From Scalesia atractyloides (Eukaryota > Streptophyta > Magnoliopsida > Asterales > Asteraceae): a stretch of DNA of 64,000 bases. The translations under genes and the position numbers were made by a program. Shown in pieces: positions 10,018 to 23,731 of this stretch; positions within the stretch are counted from its first letter, which is position 1; each line of letters begins with the position of its first letter. The stretch lies in the NCBI GenBank assembly GCA_947069175.1, contig CAMTDV010000019.1, positions 72,291,358-72,355,357 of the forward strand. Direction: 5' to 3'. The notes under the pieces were generated by a model, which was given only the letters and a program-made list of their open reading frames with translations, had not been told where the DNA came from and made no database searches.

Positions 10018-11041
10018 AAGTAATTTTTTTTATTATTTTTATTTATTTATTTTAATTAAAAATCAATTATAAATACTTAAAAATAACATTTTTAAGGTTA
10101 GAAAATAGCCTTGAACTCACAAAAATACACCCAACAATCCTACTAAAATGGATAAATAAAACCCGTTTACTTACCGAACCATAATGCTATTTATCTAGGT
10201 TAATTTCACTCGTGGTTAAAAACCACTTCACGTGCATTCAACATCATCAACCGAACGCACCCACTGTGAGTGAATCTTACAACTCCCCCTTTTAATTACA
10301 CGTTTTGGGGTGTGTCATGTGTCACAAAATAATTAACTCGTTTATTTAAACTTGTGCCATACCATGTCGTGATCTAAACTTAGATTGTTTATATTGTTGT
10401 GATTACTTATTTCATTTTGTTAAGTTATATGAAATTCATTCATTAAGCCCATCAGTTCCTCGTGGGAAACGAGTTGAACAACGCGTGCCTCAAAACCAAT
10501 CCATTATTGTTCATGTGTCTATCATTGAATTTATATTGTTTGTAGTTATGTCGTTCATATTATCATGTTTATACAATTAATTCATTAGGCCCATCAGTTC
10601 CTCGTGAGAGACGAGTTGAGCAACGCGTGCCTCTAAACGTTCCATTATTGTTCATGTGTGCTTTATTTAATATCTAATGATTGTTGAATAAGTTTACATC
10701 TATTTTTACTCATGTGTGGTTGTGCACTCATTTTATAATCAATTAAATAAACTTGTTCAAATGTTTTCCATCTGATTCACTCGCCAACTTTTTTTTGATC
10801 CAAAAAACCCTTTTACACATGATACAGGTGAACAGGTTGAAGAAAGGAAAACATAGGAAATGCCTTAGAAGAGAACAAAGAAGCTTAGATTGACAGTTAG
10901 AACATGTTGTAATATTTATTGTAAATTTCCATTAAATTGTATTAATGAATATGAAACGCATAATAAATGTCATGAGCTTTGATGATAACCCAATCATGCC
11001 CCGGTCACCTTTTCTGATGTGGGTCGGGGTGTGACAACTAC

Positions 11042-12312
11042 TGAATTATATTCCTCTTATAAACATTCTGTGACTTGATCTGATTAAGTTCTAAAAATGT
11101 TGGTTTTATTTCTGAAAGTCGGTAACATGTGCGATTCGAACTCGGGACATGCATATTGTATTTGCACACAGTCCACCGCTGGACTGTGTGTCTAACCCGG
11201 TTTAATATTCGTTTTTAATTATACTAATATACGTTTTCATCTTCGTCTTCTTCGCTTAAAAATTACAGAACGGTGAAATCCGACTGTTCTGGTTAATCGA
11301 TCACAACTTATACTTGTTTGAAATGGAAAGAAGATTAAGTGATATGGTATACCAAGACGGAGCGTTTTCTTCAGATTTCCGGGAGTGTTCGTTGGCTCTG
11401 ATTTACGATTTCCGGCTGAGCGAACTGAATTAACAGTTTTGATTATTGTGTTGAGCAATTAAGTTACTAAGCAAGAGATAGCAAGAGGGTTTAGATGATT
11501 ATACCGATCGACAGTGAGGCTTCGGTTTTCCAGTGATATTCCGGCGAGTGCGGGGATTTCCGGCAACGTTGTCTGAGACAGACTCTGGTTGAATGATTAA
11601 GGTTAATACATGCCGAATAATGGATTACAAAAAAAAGAGTTGAGAATTATACCGATTAGGAGTAAAGTCTCGGTTTTCCGGTGGAATTCCGGCGAATGCG
11701 AATATCTCCGGCGACGTGTTTTGGAAGGAATAAAGCTTCCGAAACGAACGTGGTTCTGAGCGAAAGGTTTTCAGGAAGTTCAAGTGGGTATTTATAGTGG
11801 AAACAGGCTGAATTTGGGTTTGAATTGAGGTCAAAGTTCGCGATTAAAGATTTCCGTCGATTTTTGACTGAAATTGATTGCCGGCAACGGTTATAACCGA
11901 CGTCGAAATCAATTTGTACGTTTCAGGCAAAAGAAATATAGCCAAAATCGCGGAGTGCCGGTTTTTCCGGTGATGGCTAGTTCTGGGCGCGCTGATTACT
12001 AGTTTGATTTTCAGTTTTATTATAAATGTTATTTGTTTTAGTGTTTATCACAAAATCAGTGCATGGCAGAGTGGTGTATTGCGTGTTTGTCTTTGTAGGT
12101 GACCCGGGTTCGAAACCCGGCTGCCCTATTTTATTTTTTTATTTACTTATTTTTATTATTTATTAATTATGGTTTAAAATTCTAAAAATGTTTATTAGTT
12201 ATGTATTGTTTGAAATTAATATGAACCATAAATACGCAACGAAACTTATAACTGAATATTTGATTGATAAACGGAGCGGGTTTTGAAACCCGTTTTTTTT
12301 ACGAATGTTACA
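11042..12312 (-). repeat. E0 left LTR, segment b
   Basis: It continues E0's LTR after E2. It has a tRNA-like unit at 11129-11200 (minus), a TATA box TATAAATA at 11789-11796 (minus) and an antisense tRNA-like module at 12063-12127 (plus; GGTTCGAAACC with a perfect T-arm). The LTR ends ...gttaca at 12312. Two CCGGAA-rich blocks each end in CGGTATAA, resembling splice donors. Confidence 0.88.
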
Positions 12313-12315
12313 GTA

Positions 12316-12348
12316 TCCCCTACTTTTAGAAATTTCGTCCCGAAATTT
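12316..12348 (-). other. polypurine tract and pre-PPT stem-loop, E0
   Basis: The minus-strand PPT aaaagtagggga (12316-12327) follows the AAATTTCG/CGAAATTT inverted repeat (12330-12348). Confidence 0.85.
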
Positions 12349-14388
12349 AAGTAGTAGTGGTAACTGGAAAAAGATGCAGGTATTTTTCGCGGATTGAGTC
12401 TTCACGTTCCCAAGTAAACTCGGGTCCTTGTTTTGACTCCCAACGTACCCTGACAATTGGAATACGACTTCGCCTTAAACGCTTCTCTCCGAAGTCCATG
12501 ATTTCTACTGGTCTTTCAATGAAGTGCATAGATTCATCGACTTGAATGTCTTCTAGAGGAATATGGCGGTTTTCATCGGCGAGGCACTTTTTCAAGTTTG
12601 ATACATGAAATGTGGGATGAAATCTGTTGAGCTCTTCTGGTAGGTCAAGCTTGTATGCTTCAGGACCTACTCTTTCGAGTATCTTGAAGGGTCCTACATA
12701 GCGTGGTGCTAGCTTGCCCTTCTGGCCAAAACGAACCACTCCCTTCCACGGTGATACTTTTAAAAGTACTTGATCACCAATGTCAAACTCCAAGGGCTTT
12801 CGTCGTTTGTCTCATAACTCTTTTGACGACTTTGAGCCGCTAGAAGATTGTTTCGAATTTGAATGACCTTGTCGGTTATTTCTTGAATTAATTCTGGACC
12901 AGTGATTTGTGCTTCCCCAATTTCGTGCCAACATACTGGAGATCGGCACTTACGACCATATAAAGCTTCGAAAGGAGCCATGCCGATACTTGAATGATAG
13001 CTATTGTTGTACGAAAATTCCGCTAATGGTAGGTGAGCGTCCCAGTTCCCTTTGAAGTCTATGACGCATGCTCGCAGCATGTCTTCAAGGGTTTGGATGG
13101 TGCGTTCAGATTGACCATCAGTTTGAGGATGAAAAGCGGTACTGAGGTCTAATCGTGTACCCAAGGCGGTTTGTACGGCTCGCCATGTTCGTGAAGTGAA
13201 ACGACCATCACGGTCTGAAATGATGCTTAAAGGTACACCATGACGGCTTACGATCTCGCCGATGTAGATACGAGCTAACTTCTCGTTCTTGAAGTCCTCG
13301 CGAATCGGAATGAAGTGAGTGACTTTGTAAGACGATCGATTATTACCCATATGGTGTCATACCCACTGGAGGTGCGAGGTAACCCGGTAATGAAATCCAT
13401 GGTTATGTTTTCCCACTTCCATACGACTAGAAGTCCTGAAGGCCTTTGATGTTCAGCTTTTACTTTGGAACAGGTAAGGCACTTGGAAACAAAAACAGCG
13501 ATATCCTTTTTCATGCCAGGCCACCAGTAGGTGTATCGTAGGTCTTGATACATCTTGTCGGCTCCTGGGTGTACAGAGTATCGTGTTTTGTGCGCCTCGT
13601 TCATGAGGAAATCACGAAGGTTATCGCGATCAGGAATCCATATGCGATTTAAATAGTATAGAATACCGTCGAATTTGGTTTCGATTTTTAGTTCAGCTCC
13701 AAACGACAGCTCATCGCGTACGTCATTTTCTGTTACAGAAACATGTTGAGCTGCTCGGATTCGATCTTTGATGTCGGTTATGATTTGCGAACATAGAAGA
13801 CGAATGGAGTTCGCATAACCTTTTCGACTGAGCGCATCAGCCACCACGTTTGCCTTGCTAGGATGATACCGAATTTCACAGTCGTAATCATTGAGAAGTT
13901 CGACCCATCTTCGTTGCCTCATATTCAACTCCTTTTGGTTGAAGATATGTTGGAGACTTTCGTGGTCAGTGTATATTTCACACTTGGTACCGTAGAGGTA
14001 ATGTCTCCATATTTTGAGAGCGAACACAACGGCTCCAAGTTCCAAGTCATGGGTGGTGTAATTCTTCTCATGAACTTTGAGTTGCCTAGAAGCATAGGCT
14101 ATCACTTTTCCTCTTTGCATTAATACACAGCCTAGCCCTTGCCCTGATGCGTCGCAATATACCACAAAGTCATCGCAACCTTCAGGGAGTGTGAGGATAG
14201 GTGCGTCACAAAGTTTTTGCTTTAGAGTTTGGAAGGCTTCCTTTTGTTTAGGTCCCCATATGAAGGGTTTTCCTTTATCAGTCAAAGCCGTGAGTGGTAC
14301 AGCAATACGGGAAAAATTGGCAATGAAGCGTCGATAGTAACCAGCCAAACCAAGAAATGACCTTATCTCGGTAGGGGTACGTGGCGCT
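12347..14388 (-). pseudogene. pol: E0 pol, 3' part: RNase H, integrase, chromodomain
   Basis: Reading leftwards from 14388: the RT-RNase H connection (GLAGYYRRFIANFSRIAVPL), RNase H (YCDASGQGLGCVL, TDHESLQHIF), the integrase zinc finger (MKKDIAVFVSKCLTCSK), the integrase core (TMDFITGLPRT; SDRDGRF; HPQTDGQSERT, i.e. the D-D-E residues) and a C-terminal module typical of Tekay chromodomains (PVEIMDFGEKRLRRSRIPIV, ending EKYLHLFP). The frame changes near 13300 and 12790. The protein would reverse-transcribe and integrate element cDNA. The 5' half lies beyond E3, at 25240 onward. Confidence 0.9.
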
Positions 14389-15562
14389 TGTCACACCCCG
14401 ACCCGCAGTGGAATAAGAGTCGGGGCATAATTGGGTTATCACCAAAGCTCATGATATTTACTAATATGTTTCCTATTTATTAAAGTCAAAATTACATTCT
14501 CAATAATCCAAACATGTCCATACAATACAAAGAAAAATAACCAACTTAACAATTCCAAGCTCTAAATCAGTTTATTCTTCTAGGCCAATCCTATGTGTTT
14601 CTTGCTGCAGCTGGTTCACCTGTATCATGTGTAAAAATGGGGGTTTTTGGGTCAACATAAGTTGGCGAGTGAACCTTGTTAGATAAACATTTATGATTGA
14701 TTTTCTTGTTATTTTATCAAGGAAAAATTGTGCAATAATCATAAGTAAGCAAATGTAAATAATCAAACAGTAGCAATAACAACCACAAACTATAACATAC
14801 AATAACATACAATAACATGCAATAACATACCAACAGCATGCAATAACATATCAACTTGCATGAATATATAACATGAATGAAACAGTGCGATCAAGGCTCA
14901 ATCAAACGGAGTCGATCGTATTGCATGTACTGAAATTGATAAATGTCTGTGCGATCAAGGCTCAATCAAACGGAGCCGATCGTATGTTGGCACGCCAGGT
15001 TCACGCTCATAATGTAATGGGGAACATGCCCAACGCTCATAATGTAATGGGGAGCGGCGGCCTATGAAATTGCATGTACTGAAAATAATAAATTAAATCT
15101 AAACAATAACCACACAACAGTTGAAACAAGCTGAATACACATTTGTTCATGATATGATGTATGCACAATGATTTAAATATAATAAATGGCAAGACACATG
15201 ATACACCCCAAAAACGTGATTAAAACGGGGAATTTGTAAAGATTCACTCACATTGGGTGCGTTTGGTTGGAGATGATGAGATGCGCACGAGTTGGAAGAA
15301 TTGAACAACGAGTATTAACTAACCTAAATAATAACGGAAGATATAGTAAATGAGTGGATTTTATTAATAATTTTAATAGGATTTTTAGATATATTTTTGT
15401 GAGTTTAAGGCTATTTCCTATCTTTAAAAACATTATTTTTAAGTATTTTTAATTGATTTTAAATTAAATTTAAATAAATAAAAATATAAAAATATGTTGA
15501 CTTTTGCGTTGACCGTTGACTATTGACTTTGACTTGTTGACCGGTTTTATTGTGTAACTGTA

Positions 15563-15980
15563 TGCGCCGGGTGAGGCTCGAACCCGAGACCTCCCGTACG
15601 CGTGCACGCAGCTCTACCAACTAAGCTACGTGTCTAACCCGAAATAATTCTATTTTTAATTATATTTATATACTAACTCAGTTTATTCAAAATTCTTTTA
15701 TTTTCAAAAATGTTTTAAAATCATCGAACCGGTGTCGTTAACAGGTCTCGAACCCGGGACCTGTGCTTTAACGTTACACACAGTCCACCGCTGGACTGTG
15801 TGTCTAACTTGGTTAATATATAGATTTTTATTATACTTAACATCTAATTGCGAAAAGGATCCGGTTCATTTAGAAAAAGAACATTTTAATTACGAGGCAT
15901 ACGTGTGTCAAGGATCGAACTCGCGGCGTGTGATATGTAAGTGCACACAGTCCACCGCTGGACTGTGTGTCTAACCCGAG
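15563..15980 (-). repeat. tRNA-like array, E3 3' LTR (3 units)
   Basis: Units at 15563-15640 (tRNA-Lys-like; the D-arm has one change, TAGCTTAGTTGG), 15741-15811 and 15910-15980, spaced 178 and 169 bp. B-boxes on the minus strand are GGTTCGAGCC, GGTTCGAGACC and GAGTTCGATCC. Confidence 0.86.
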
Positions 15981-16808
15981 ATAATATCCAGATTTTATTA
16001 ATCTTATAATCATACTACCATCGTCTTCTTCGTTACAAAATTACAGTCTGCGATTATACTATTGTATCTTGTTTAATTCGATTGACAAACATTCAACAGA
16101 CTAGTATGAAATGGTAGAGACGATATTTAGAAGCAAACATACCGGAGAACGATTTATCTCAGAATTCCGGCAAGTCGTCGGCTCTGTTTTTACGGATTTC
16201 TACTGAATGAATAAATTAACAGTTTTGATTAGCTACGAGAGGAGTTGAAGTATTAAACAAGAATTATCAGAAGGTTTGAATGTCTATACCGTTTCACAGC
16301 TGAAGATAAAGATTTTCAGAAGTTTTCCGGCGAACTAGAATTATCTGATTTTGACGTCTGAAATTGATTCCGATTGAAGGGTCTGAGTTAGCAATAGCTT
16401 AACAATTGATAGACCACGAAGGAATTGGAAGACTTACTGTTTTGATGGAGAATACGGTTTTCCGGTGAAAGTCCGGCAAGTCCAATTAGATTCTCCGGCG
16501 AACTGAAAATTGTGCGAAAATGTAATTGAGAGTTTGTAGAGTGTGTTTGCGTCGCAAGAGAGGACAAAGTTGAAGTAATCCTGGAATTGAAAGTTTTCGG
16601 TTATAAAAACCGATTCACTCCAGAATTCAAGTTCATTCAAAGCAAACTTGATTGAAAACGTCGGTACATCGGTTAAACTCAGTAAACCGCGATCAACCAA
16701 ACGTCTTTGGACGTTTGATGACCGATTTCGGTTACAGTTAGCGTAACCGATTGATTCATGGTTGTCCATAAAATTTAATAGTTTCCTAACATTTACAGAA
16801 AACAACAA

Positions 16809-16889
16809 GTGGCGGAGTGGTGATGTGTGTGTGTGATAAGTCGTTGGGCATAAGCCCGGCTGACCCGGGTTCGAGTCCCGGCAGCCTCA
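16809..16889 (+). other. antisense tRNA-like module, E3 3' LTR
   Basis: GTGGCGGAGTGGTG (A-box-like, as in class II tRNAs) and a T-arm CCGGGTTCGAGTCCCGG with a perfect 5-bp stem. The intervening region is long enough for an extra arm (GTTGGGCATAAGCCCGGC is self-complementary). No pairing acceptor stem. Confidence 0.78.
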
Positions 16890-17074
16890 TTTTATTTTTA
16901 ATTATTTTATTTTTACTTTTTATCAATTATAACTTTTATAGTTTAGTTTGTTTATTAATTATGTATCATTAAAAATCAAAATAGACATAAATACGCAATG
17001 AAACATTATAACTTGATACTCGATTACAAACGGAGCGGGTTTGGAAAAACCCGTTTTTGACAAATGTTACAGTA

Positions 17075-17107
17075 TCCCCTACTTTTAGGAATTTCGTCCC
17101 GAAATTT
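17075..17107 (-). other. polypurine tract and pre-PPT stem-loop, E3
   Basis: aaaagtagggga on the minus strand (17075-17086) and the AATTTCG/CGAAATT inverted repeat (17090-17107). The latter abuts the pol stop codon. Confidence 0.85.
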
Positions 17108-20100
17108 AAGTAGTAGGAAAAAGATGTGGGTATTTTTCGCGCATTGAGTCTTCACGTTCCCAAGTAAACTCAGGTCCCCGTTTCGACTCCCAGCGTACCC
17201 TAACAATCGGAATGCGACTTCGTCGTAGACGTTTTTCTCCGAAGTCCATGATCTCCACAGGTCTTTCAATAAAATGCATAGATTCATCAATTTGAATATC
17301 TTCCAGAGGAATATGGAGGTTCTCATCAGCGAGGCACTTCTTCAAGTTTGATACGTGGAACGTGGGATGAATTATGTTGAGTTCTTCTGGTAGGTCAAGC
17401 TTGTATGCTACAGGTCCTACTCTTTCGAGTATCTTGAAAGGTCCTACGTAGTGTGGTGCTAGCTTGCCTTTTTTACCAAAACGAACTACTCCCTTCCACG
17501 GTGATACTTTTAAAAGTACATGATCACCAATGTTAAACTCCAAGGGTTTTCGTTGTTTATCTGCATAACTCTTTTGACGACTTTGGGCCGCTAGAAGATT
17601 GTTTCGAATTTGATGGATCTTGTCTGTAGTTTCTTGAATCAATTCTGGACCAGTGATTTGAGCTTCCCCAATTTCGTGCCAACATACTGGAGATCGGCAC
17701 TTACGACCATATAAAGCTTCAAAAGGTGCCATGCCAATACTTGAATGATAGCTGTTGTTGTACAAAAATTCAACTAATGGTAGATGAGCGTCCCAATTTC
17801 CCTTGATGTCTATGACACATGATCGAAGCATATCTTCAAGAGTTTGAATGGTGCGTTCAGATTGTCCATCAGTTTGAGGATGATAGGCGGTACTGAGATC
17901 TAATCGCGTACCCAAGGCGGCTTGTACTGCTTGCTATGTTCGTGAAGTGAAACGACCATCACGATCTGAAATAATGCTTAACGGTACACCATGTCCGCTT
18001 ACGATTTCGCTGATATAAATACGAGCTAGCTTTTCGTTCTTGAAATCTTCGCGGATAGGAATAAAGTGAGCTGATTTTGTAAGTCGGTCAATTATTACCC
18101 AGATAGTGTCATACCCACCAAAGTGCGCCATGGTTATGTTTTCCCACTTCCATACAGGTATTTCAGGCTGGACCAGAAGTCCTGAGTGTCTTTGGTGTTC
18201 AGCTTTCACCTTGGAACATGTAAGGCACTTGGAAACAAAAACAGCAATATCCTTTTTCTTCCAGGCCACAATAGGTGTATCGAAGGTCTTGATACATCTT
18301 ATCGGCTCCTGGGTGTATAGAGTATCGTGTTTTGTGAGCCTCATTCATAAGAAATTCACGAAGGTTGTTGTGGTCAGGAATCCATATGCGATCTAGATAG
18401 TACAGAATACCGTCAGATTTAGTTTCAATTTTAAGTTCAGCCCCACAGGACAGCTCCTTTCGTACATCATCCTCCGTTACTGAAACATGTTGGGCTTCTC
18501 GAATTTGATCTTTAATGTCAGTTATGATTTGCGAACATAGAAGACGAATGGAGTTCGCATAACCCTTTCGACTGAGTGCATCAGCCACCAATTTGCTTTG
18601 CCAGGGTGATACCGAATTTCACAGTCGTAGTCATTTAGAAGTTCGACCCATCTTCGTTGCCTCATGTTTAACTATTTTTGATTGAAGATATGTTGAAGAC
18701 TCTTGTGGTCAGTGTATATTTCACACTTAGTACCGTAGAGATAATGTCTCCATATCTTAAGAGCGAACACAACGGCTCCAAGTTCTAGGTCATGGGTGGT
18801 GTAGTTCTTCTCATGAGTCTTGAGTTGTCTCGAAGCATAAGCTATAACCTTTCCTCTTTGCATTAGAACACAACCTAGTCCTTGCCCTGACGCGTCGCAA
18901 TAAACCACGAAGTCATCACAACCTTCAGGCAGAGTTAGGATTGGTGCATCGCAGAGTTTTTGTTTAAGGGTTTGGAAGGCTTCTTCTTGTTTGGGTCCCC
19001 ATGTGAAGGGTTTTCCCTTATGAGTTAAAGCCGTGAGTGGAACAGCAATGCGTGAGAAGTTTGAAATGAAACGACGATAATAACCAGCCAAACCAAGAAA
19101 AGATCTTACTTCAGTTGGTGTATGTGACGCTTGCCATTCTTGTACCGCCTTGATCTTTGAGGGGTCGACATGTATTCCCTTGTCATTGACTACATGTCCG
19201 AGGAATTGTACCTCTTTTAACCAGAATTCGCATTTGGAGAATTTGGCGTAAAGCTTTTCATTCTCTAGAAGTGTAAGGATGAGTCGAAGACGTCGCTCAT
19301 GATCAGACTTAGACTTTGAATAAATGAGGATGTCGTCGATGAAGACTATAACAAAACGATCGAGATAGGGTTTGCAATCTCTGTTCATTAGATCCATGAA
19401 ACAGCTGGAGCGTTGGTTAAACCAAATGACATGACCATGAATTCATAATGACCATAACGAGTTCGGAAGGCAGTCTTTGGGACGTCTTCTTCATGTACTC
19501 TAAGTTGATGATAACCAGATCGAAGGTCGATTTTTGAAAAGCAACTGGCACCTTGAAGTTGGTCAAGAAGATCATCAATGCGAGGTAATGGATAGCGATT
19601 CTTGATTGTTAACTTGTTGAGTTCTCTGCAGTCGATGCACATGCGAAACGATCCATCTTTCTTCTTCACAAAAAGGACAGGTGCACCCCAAGGCGAGGAG
19701 CTAGGACGTATGAATCCCTTGTCAGTCAACTCTTGCAATTGACTGGCTGGCTCTTGCATTTCAGAGGGGGCAAACCTATAAGGAGACTTTGCAACTGGTG
19801 TATCACCAGGTATAAGATCAATACGGAATTCGACTTCTCTAACTGGAGGAAGTCCTGAAATGTCGTCAGGAAAAACTTGCGGGAAATCTTTTACTACTGG
19901 GATGTCTTCAAGTTTCTTCTCCATGGTTCCCTTTTTGATGATATGAGCTAAAAATGCGACATAATTCTTGCGAAGATATTTTTGAGCTTGAAGACAGGAC
20001 ATTAAGCTGAGCCCTTCGACGAGGTTTCTCCAAAGATTCGTAGAGTCTGACCGTTTGAAAGAGGAATGCGTATAAACTTTTCGCGGAATACAACTTCTGC

Positions 20101-21743
20101 CTGATGTTGACTGAGCCAGTCCATACCAATTATGATATCAAAGCTTCCCAACTTCATAGAATAAGGTCAACTGGAAAATCGTGGTCGTTTAAGGTGAGTG
20201 TACAGTTGCGTATAATAGAGTTCAATGAGACCGGTTTCCCGTCAGCAACTTCTACTGTTATGGATTCCATGAGCTTATCACGATTTTGGTTTAGGATGGG
20301 TTCAAACTCTAAGCACACAAAACTTTTATCCGCGCCAGTATCAAACAACATGGATGCATATCTACCATTGATAAGGAACGTACCGTTAACCACATTGTCG
20401 TCAGCTCTAGCCTGATTAGCGTTTATGTTGAAAGCTCTTCCTCTTGCAGGTGGAGGAGCTTGGTTCGCTTGATTCACCGGGTTGGCTTGGGCTTCTTGAG
20501 CATGAATAATGTTCACCAACCTTGGACAAGTGTTTCTAAAATGGCTTGGGTCTCCACAATTGTAGCAAGCCCGCATAGGTTGTACCATGGGATAGTTGGG
20601 TTGGTAGTATGTTTGGGCTAAATGTTGGGTAGGTGGTAATAGTAGGGGTTGTTGGGCTTGACCCATTATTTGTTGGTGGGTTTGGGTTGAAGGTTGGTGG
20701 CGATTTGTTCGCTGAGGCATGCGGCAGGTTTGAACAGTATGACCTGCGCGACCACAGCCGGTGCAATGTTGGCAGGGATGATCAGGAAAATGGTGGTATT
20801 GGCAACGGTTGCATTTTGGTAACGGGCCAGAGTATGGCCTTTTGTATGGTGCAGGTGTAGGGGCAACTTGGGTAATGGGTGCAGCAGGAATAGGGAAGTT
20901 GGTTTGTGTAACAGCGAAGTTTCTGGTGTTACGCTTCCTCTTGTTAGCAAATTTAGAGGAGGAGGTGGAATGGTTTGATGTTTGGCCCTCAACGGGGGCT
21001 TTCTTCTTTTCCTCTTTAAACTTACCGTTGCGAATTCGATTCTCGGTCAGTTCAGTCGCTAGTTCCATAGCAGCTTCAAGTGTTGCTGGTGAAGTGCTGA
21101 GAACTGAATCTTGAATTTTCGAGGGAAGACCTCGAATATAATGCTCGATTAAGCGATAAACTGGGGTAAACAAGTTAGGGACCATTTGGTTCAACTCTAA
21201 GAACCTCTTGTTGTAGGAAGTATGATCTCCTCCTTTTGCTTCAAAGAATGAAATTCGTCCTTAGCTTCTTAATCTCACTTCTAGGGCAGAATCGCCTCGT
21301 GATGATTTCCCTTAACTCCTCCATGTTAAGGCCATTGCATCATCAATTCCCCTCTTCCCCTTTTCAGTATTCCACCAGGTGAGAGCTACCCCAAATAGTC
21401 TCCCGGTTGCGTATCGTACCTTGCGATCCTCAGGACAATCGTAGTTGAGGAAGGTGTTTTCCATTTCCTCAAACCAGTGGAGGAGAGCAGTGACACCTTC
21501 GGTCCCTTCAAATTTAGGAGGATCGCAAGACTTGAAATGTTTATATGAGCACTTGCTGGTAGGAGGGTTGTCGATGTTCTGGTCATTTTGTTGGGGAGGA
21601 TTAGTGGGATTTGTGGCGAGAGCTTGTTGTACTTGAACCACAATGTCAGGAAGCACCGCGGCCATTTGTTTCGCGATTTGTGTGGCCAAGCGTTCGTGAG
21701 ACCTTCCTGATCTTTTACCCCCTCTTTGTTGTCTAGCCGACAT
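17106..21743 (-). pseudogene. gag-pol: E3 gag-pol polyprotein, frameshifted
   Basis: ATG at 21743 (MSARQQRGGKRSGRS). Gag core 21312-21743; after a break near 21240, the gag remainder and two CCHC knuckles (CTGCGRAGHTVQTC; CYNCGDPSHFRNTC) with an extra CX2CX2HH cluster, running directly into protease (LFDTGADKSF) in one frame (20154-21194). RT spans 19388-20002 and 18672-19397 (FIDDILIYS), with frame changes near 20140 and 19390. RNase H, IN and chromodomain follow in 18591-17106 with further shifts near 18590 and 18340, and a shortened segment around the first IN aspartate (MAHFGGYDTIWV). Gag and pol share one frame in this family, without a programmed shift at the junction. Confidence 0.92.
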
Positions 21744-22541
21744 CTACAGGAACATACATAAGAAGATTGTGAGTTTATGGAGTCTTTTTAGGTGTCATGT
21801 GTCTTAAAGAAAATGAAAATAACATAAATATCAATAATGCAACTACATCCATAGGATGTCTTGGGTTTGCTCATGTTGGGCCTCAAATGTCCCCCATACC
21901 TTCATCCGTATAGTCATGTGGGCCCCCATGACTATTGGCTTGGTAGGATTCACATTAGTATTGGCGATTTAACACTCGCATCACCCGAATGCAAACCACA
22001 AAATATGTTTACGAGATGTATGTCGGAATGTGTCCAGGTGTAGACACAGTGACAACTCAAAGTGGGGTTAGCTCACACGACGTTTGGTATAGCATGCTTT
22101 GGCCTAATAGGTACTTCGTACTCTCATCGTTAGTCCCCAGGTAGGCAAACTGGTCCTTTATTTTGGATTTATACGAATGCCAACCTAGACAGGACGTTCC
22201 GACTACCGGTACTTGTACCCTTCCAGTTACTACATGCCCGTCATGAGAACTCACTTTGATGAGATTTGAAAATACAAAAATCATTGTAAAAACAATCATG
22301 AAAATGATGTGATGTGTGCTTTCATGGATATGATATGTTATGAGAATATGATTCATGATAGGCATTATATGATAATATGTACTTATGAACATGCTTGCAT
22401 AATATTGAATGTAACATTAAACAAAAAACATATAAACATCATGAAATTTGGCATGTAACACACAAAAATCTTAAAAATTTCTAATCAACTATAGTATAGG
22501 CTCTAAAGGTCTAATAACCTATCCTATATCCCTATAGTTAT
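21744..22541 (-). other. untranslated leader of E3
   Basis: About 800 nt with no gene. It holds the conserved leader block at about 22080-22255 (ggcctaatagg ... ccggtacttgtaccc). The gag-proximal part has the repeated actacatccataggatgtc motif seen before gag in all copies. Confidence 0.8.
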
Positions 22542-22554
22542 GGCTCTGATACCA
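22542..22554 (-). other. primer-binding site of E3
   Basis: TGGTATCAGAGCC on the minus strand, 3 nt from the LTR boundary at 22558; initiator Met tRNA type. Confidence 0.93.
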
Positions 22555-23731
22555 ATCTGTCACACCCCGACCCGCAGCGGAATAAGAGTCGGGGCATAAT
22601 TGGGTTATCACCAAAGCTCATGATATTTACTAATATGTTTCCTATTTATTAAAGTCAAAATTACATTCTCAATAATCCAAACATGTCCATACAATACAAA
22701 GAAAAATAACCAACTAAACAATTCCAAGCTCTAAATCAGTTTATTCTTCTAGGCCAATCCTATGTGTTTCTTGCTGCAGCTGGTTCACCTGTATCATGTG
22801 TAAAAATGGGGGTTTTTGGGTCAAAATAAGTTGGCGAGTGAACCTTGTTAGATAAACATTTATGATTGATTTTCTTGTTATTTTATCAAGGAAAAATTGT
22901 GCAATAATCATAAGTGAGCAAATGTAAATAATCAAACAGTAGCAATAACAACCACAAACTATAACATACAATAACATACAATAACATGCAATAACATACC
23001 AACAGCATGCAATAACATATCAACTTGCATGAATATATAACATGAATGAAACAGTGCGATCAAGGCTCAATCAAACGGAGCCGATCGTATTGCATGTACT
23101 GAAAATGATAAATGTCTGTACGATCAAGGCTCAATCAAACGGAGCCGATCGTATGTTGGCACACTAGGTTCACGCTCATAATGTAATGGGGAACATGCCC
23201 AACGCTCATAATGTAATGGGGAGCGGTGGCCTATGAAAATGCATGTACTGAAAATAATAAATTAAATCTAAACAATAACCACACAACAGTTGAAACAAGC
23301 TGAATACACATTTGTTCATGATATGATGTATGCACAATGATTTAAATATAATAAATGGCAAGACACATGATACACCCCAAAAACGTGATTAAAACGGGGA
23401 ATTTGTAAAGATTCACTCATATTGGGTGCGTTTGGTTGGAGATGATGAGATGCGCACGAGTTGGAAGAATTGAACAACGAGTATTAACTAACCTAAATAA
23501 TAACGGAAGATATAGTAAATGAGTGGATTTTATTAATAATTTTAATAGGATTTTTAGATATATTTTTGTGAGTTTAAGGCTATTTCCTATCTTTAAAAAC
23601 ATTATTTTTAAGTATTTTTAATTGATTTTTAAATTAAATTAAATAAATAAAAATATAAAAATATGTGGACTTTTGCGTTGACCGTTGACTATTGACTTTG
23701 ACTTGTTGACCGGTTTTATTGTGTAACTGTA

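Larger units (their letters stand above)
4924..11036 (+). mobile_element. E2: gag-only chromovirus derivative with 5' deletion
   Basis: It is flanked by the 5-bp TSD ACTAC (4919-4923 and 11037-11041). Order: 5' LTR truncated after about 1.37 kb, a gag 3' fragment, a 1.7 kb repeat domain, the PPT and a full 3' LTR (8445-11036). The 5' LTR end, PBS, leader and gag N-terminus are missing. The junction at 6291-6295 is GACCT, which occurs in both the LTR and the gag parent sequences, so a microhomology deletion after insertion is likely. There is no pol trace, as in E5. Confidence 0.9.
8445..11036 (+). repeat. E2 3' LTR
   Basis: 2592 bp, TGTAACATCC to GGGTGTGACA. It contains the antisense tRNA-like module, TATA box, CGCCGG-rich leader, tRNA-like array, W-box cluster and two copies of a cagttcctcgtg(g/a)ga hairpin (about 10450 and 10590). 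Confidence 0.92.
14389..17071 (-). repeat. E3 3' LTR
   Basis: Canonical TG...CA ends. The AT-rich U5-like part (14389-15490) has two GATC-stem hairpin repeats (14886-14920 and 14951-14985), and a W-box cluster lies at about 15494-15543 (TTGACT/TTGACC, six cores). Confidence 0.92.
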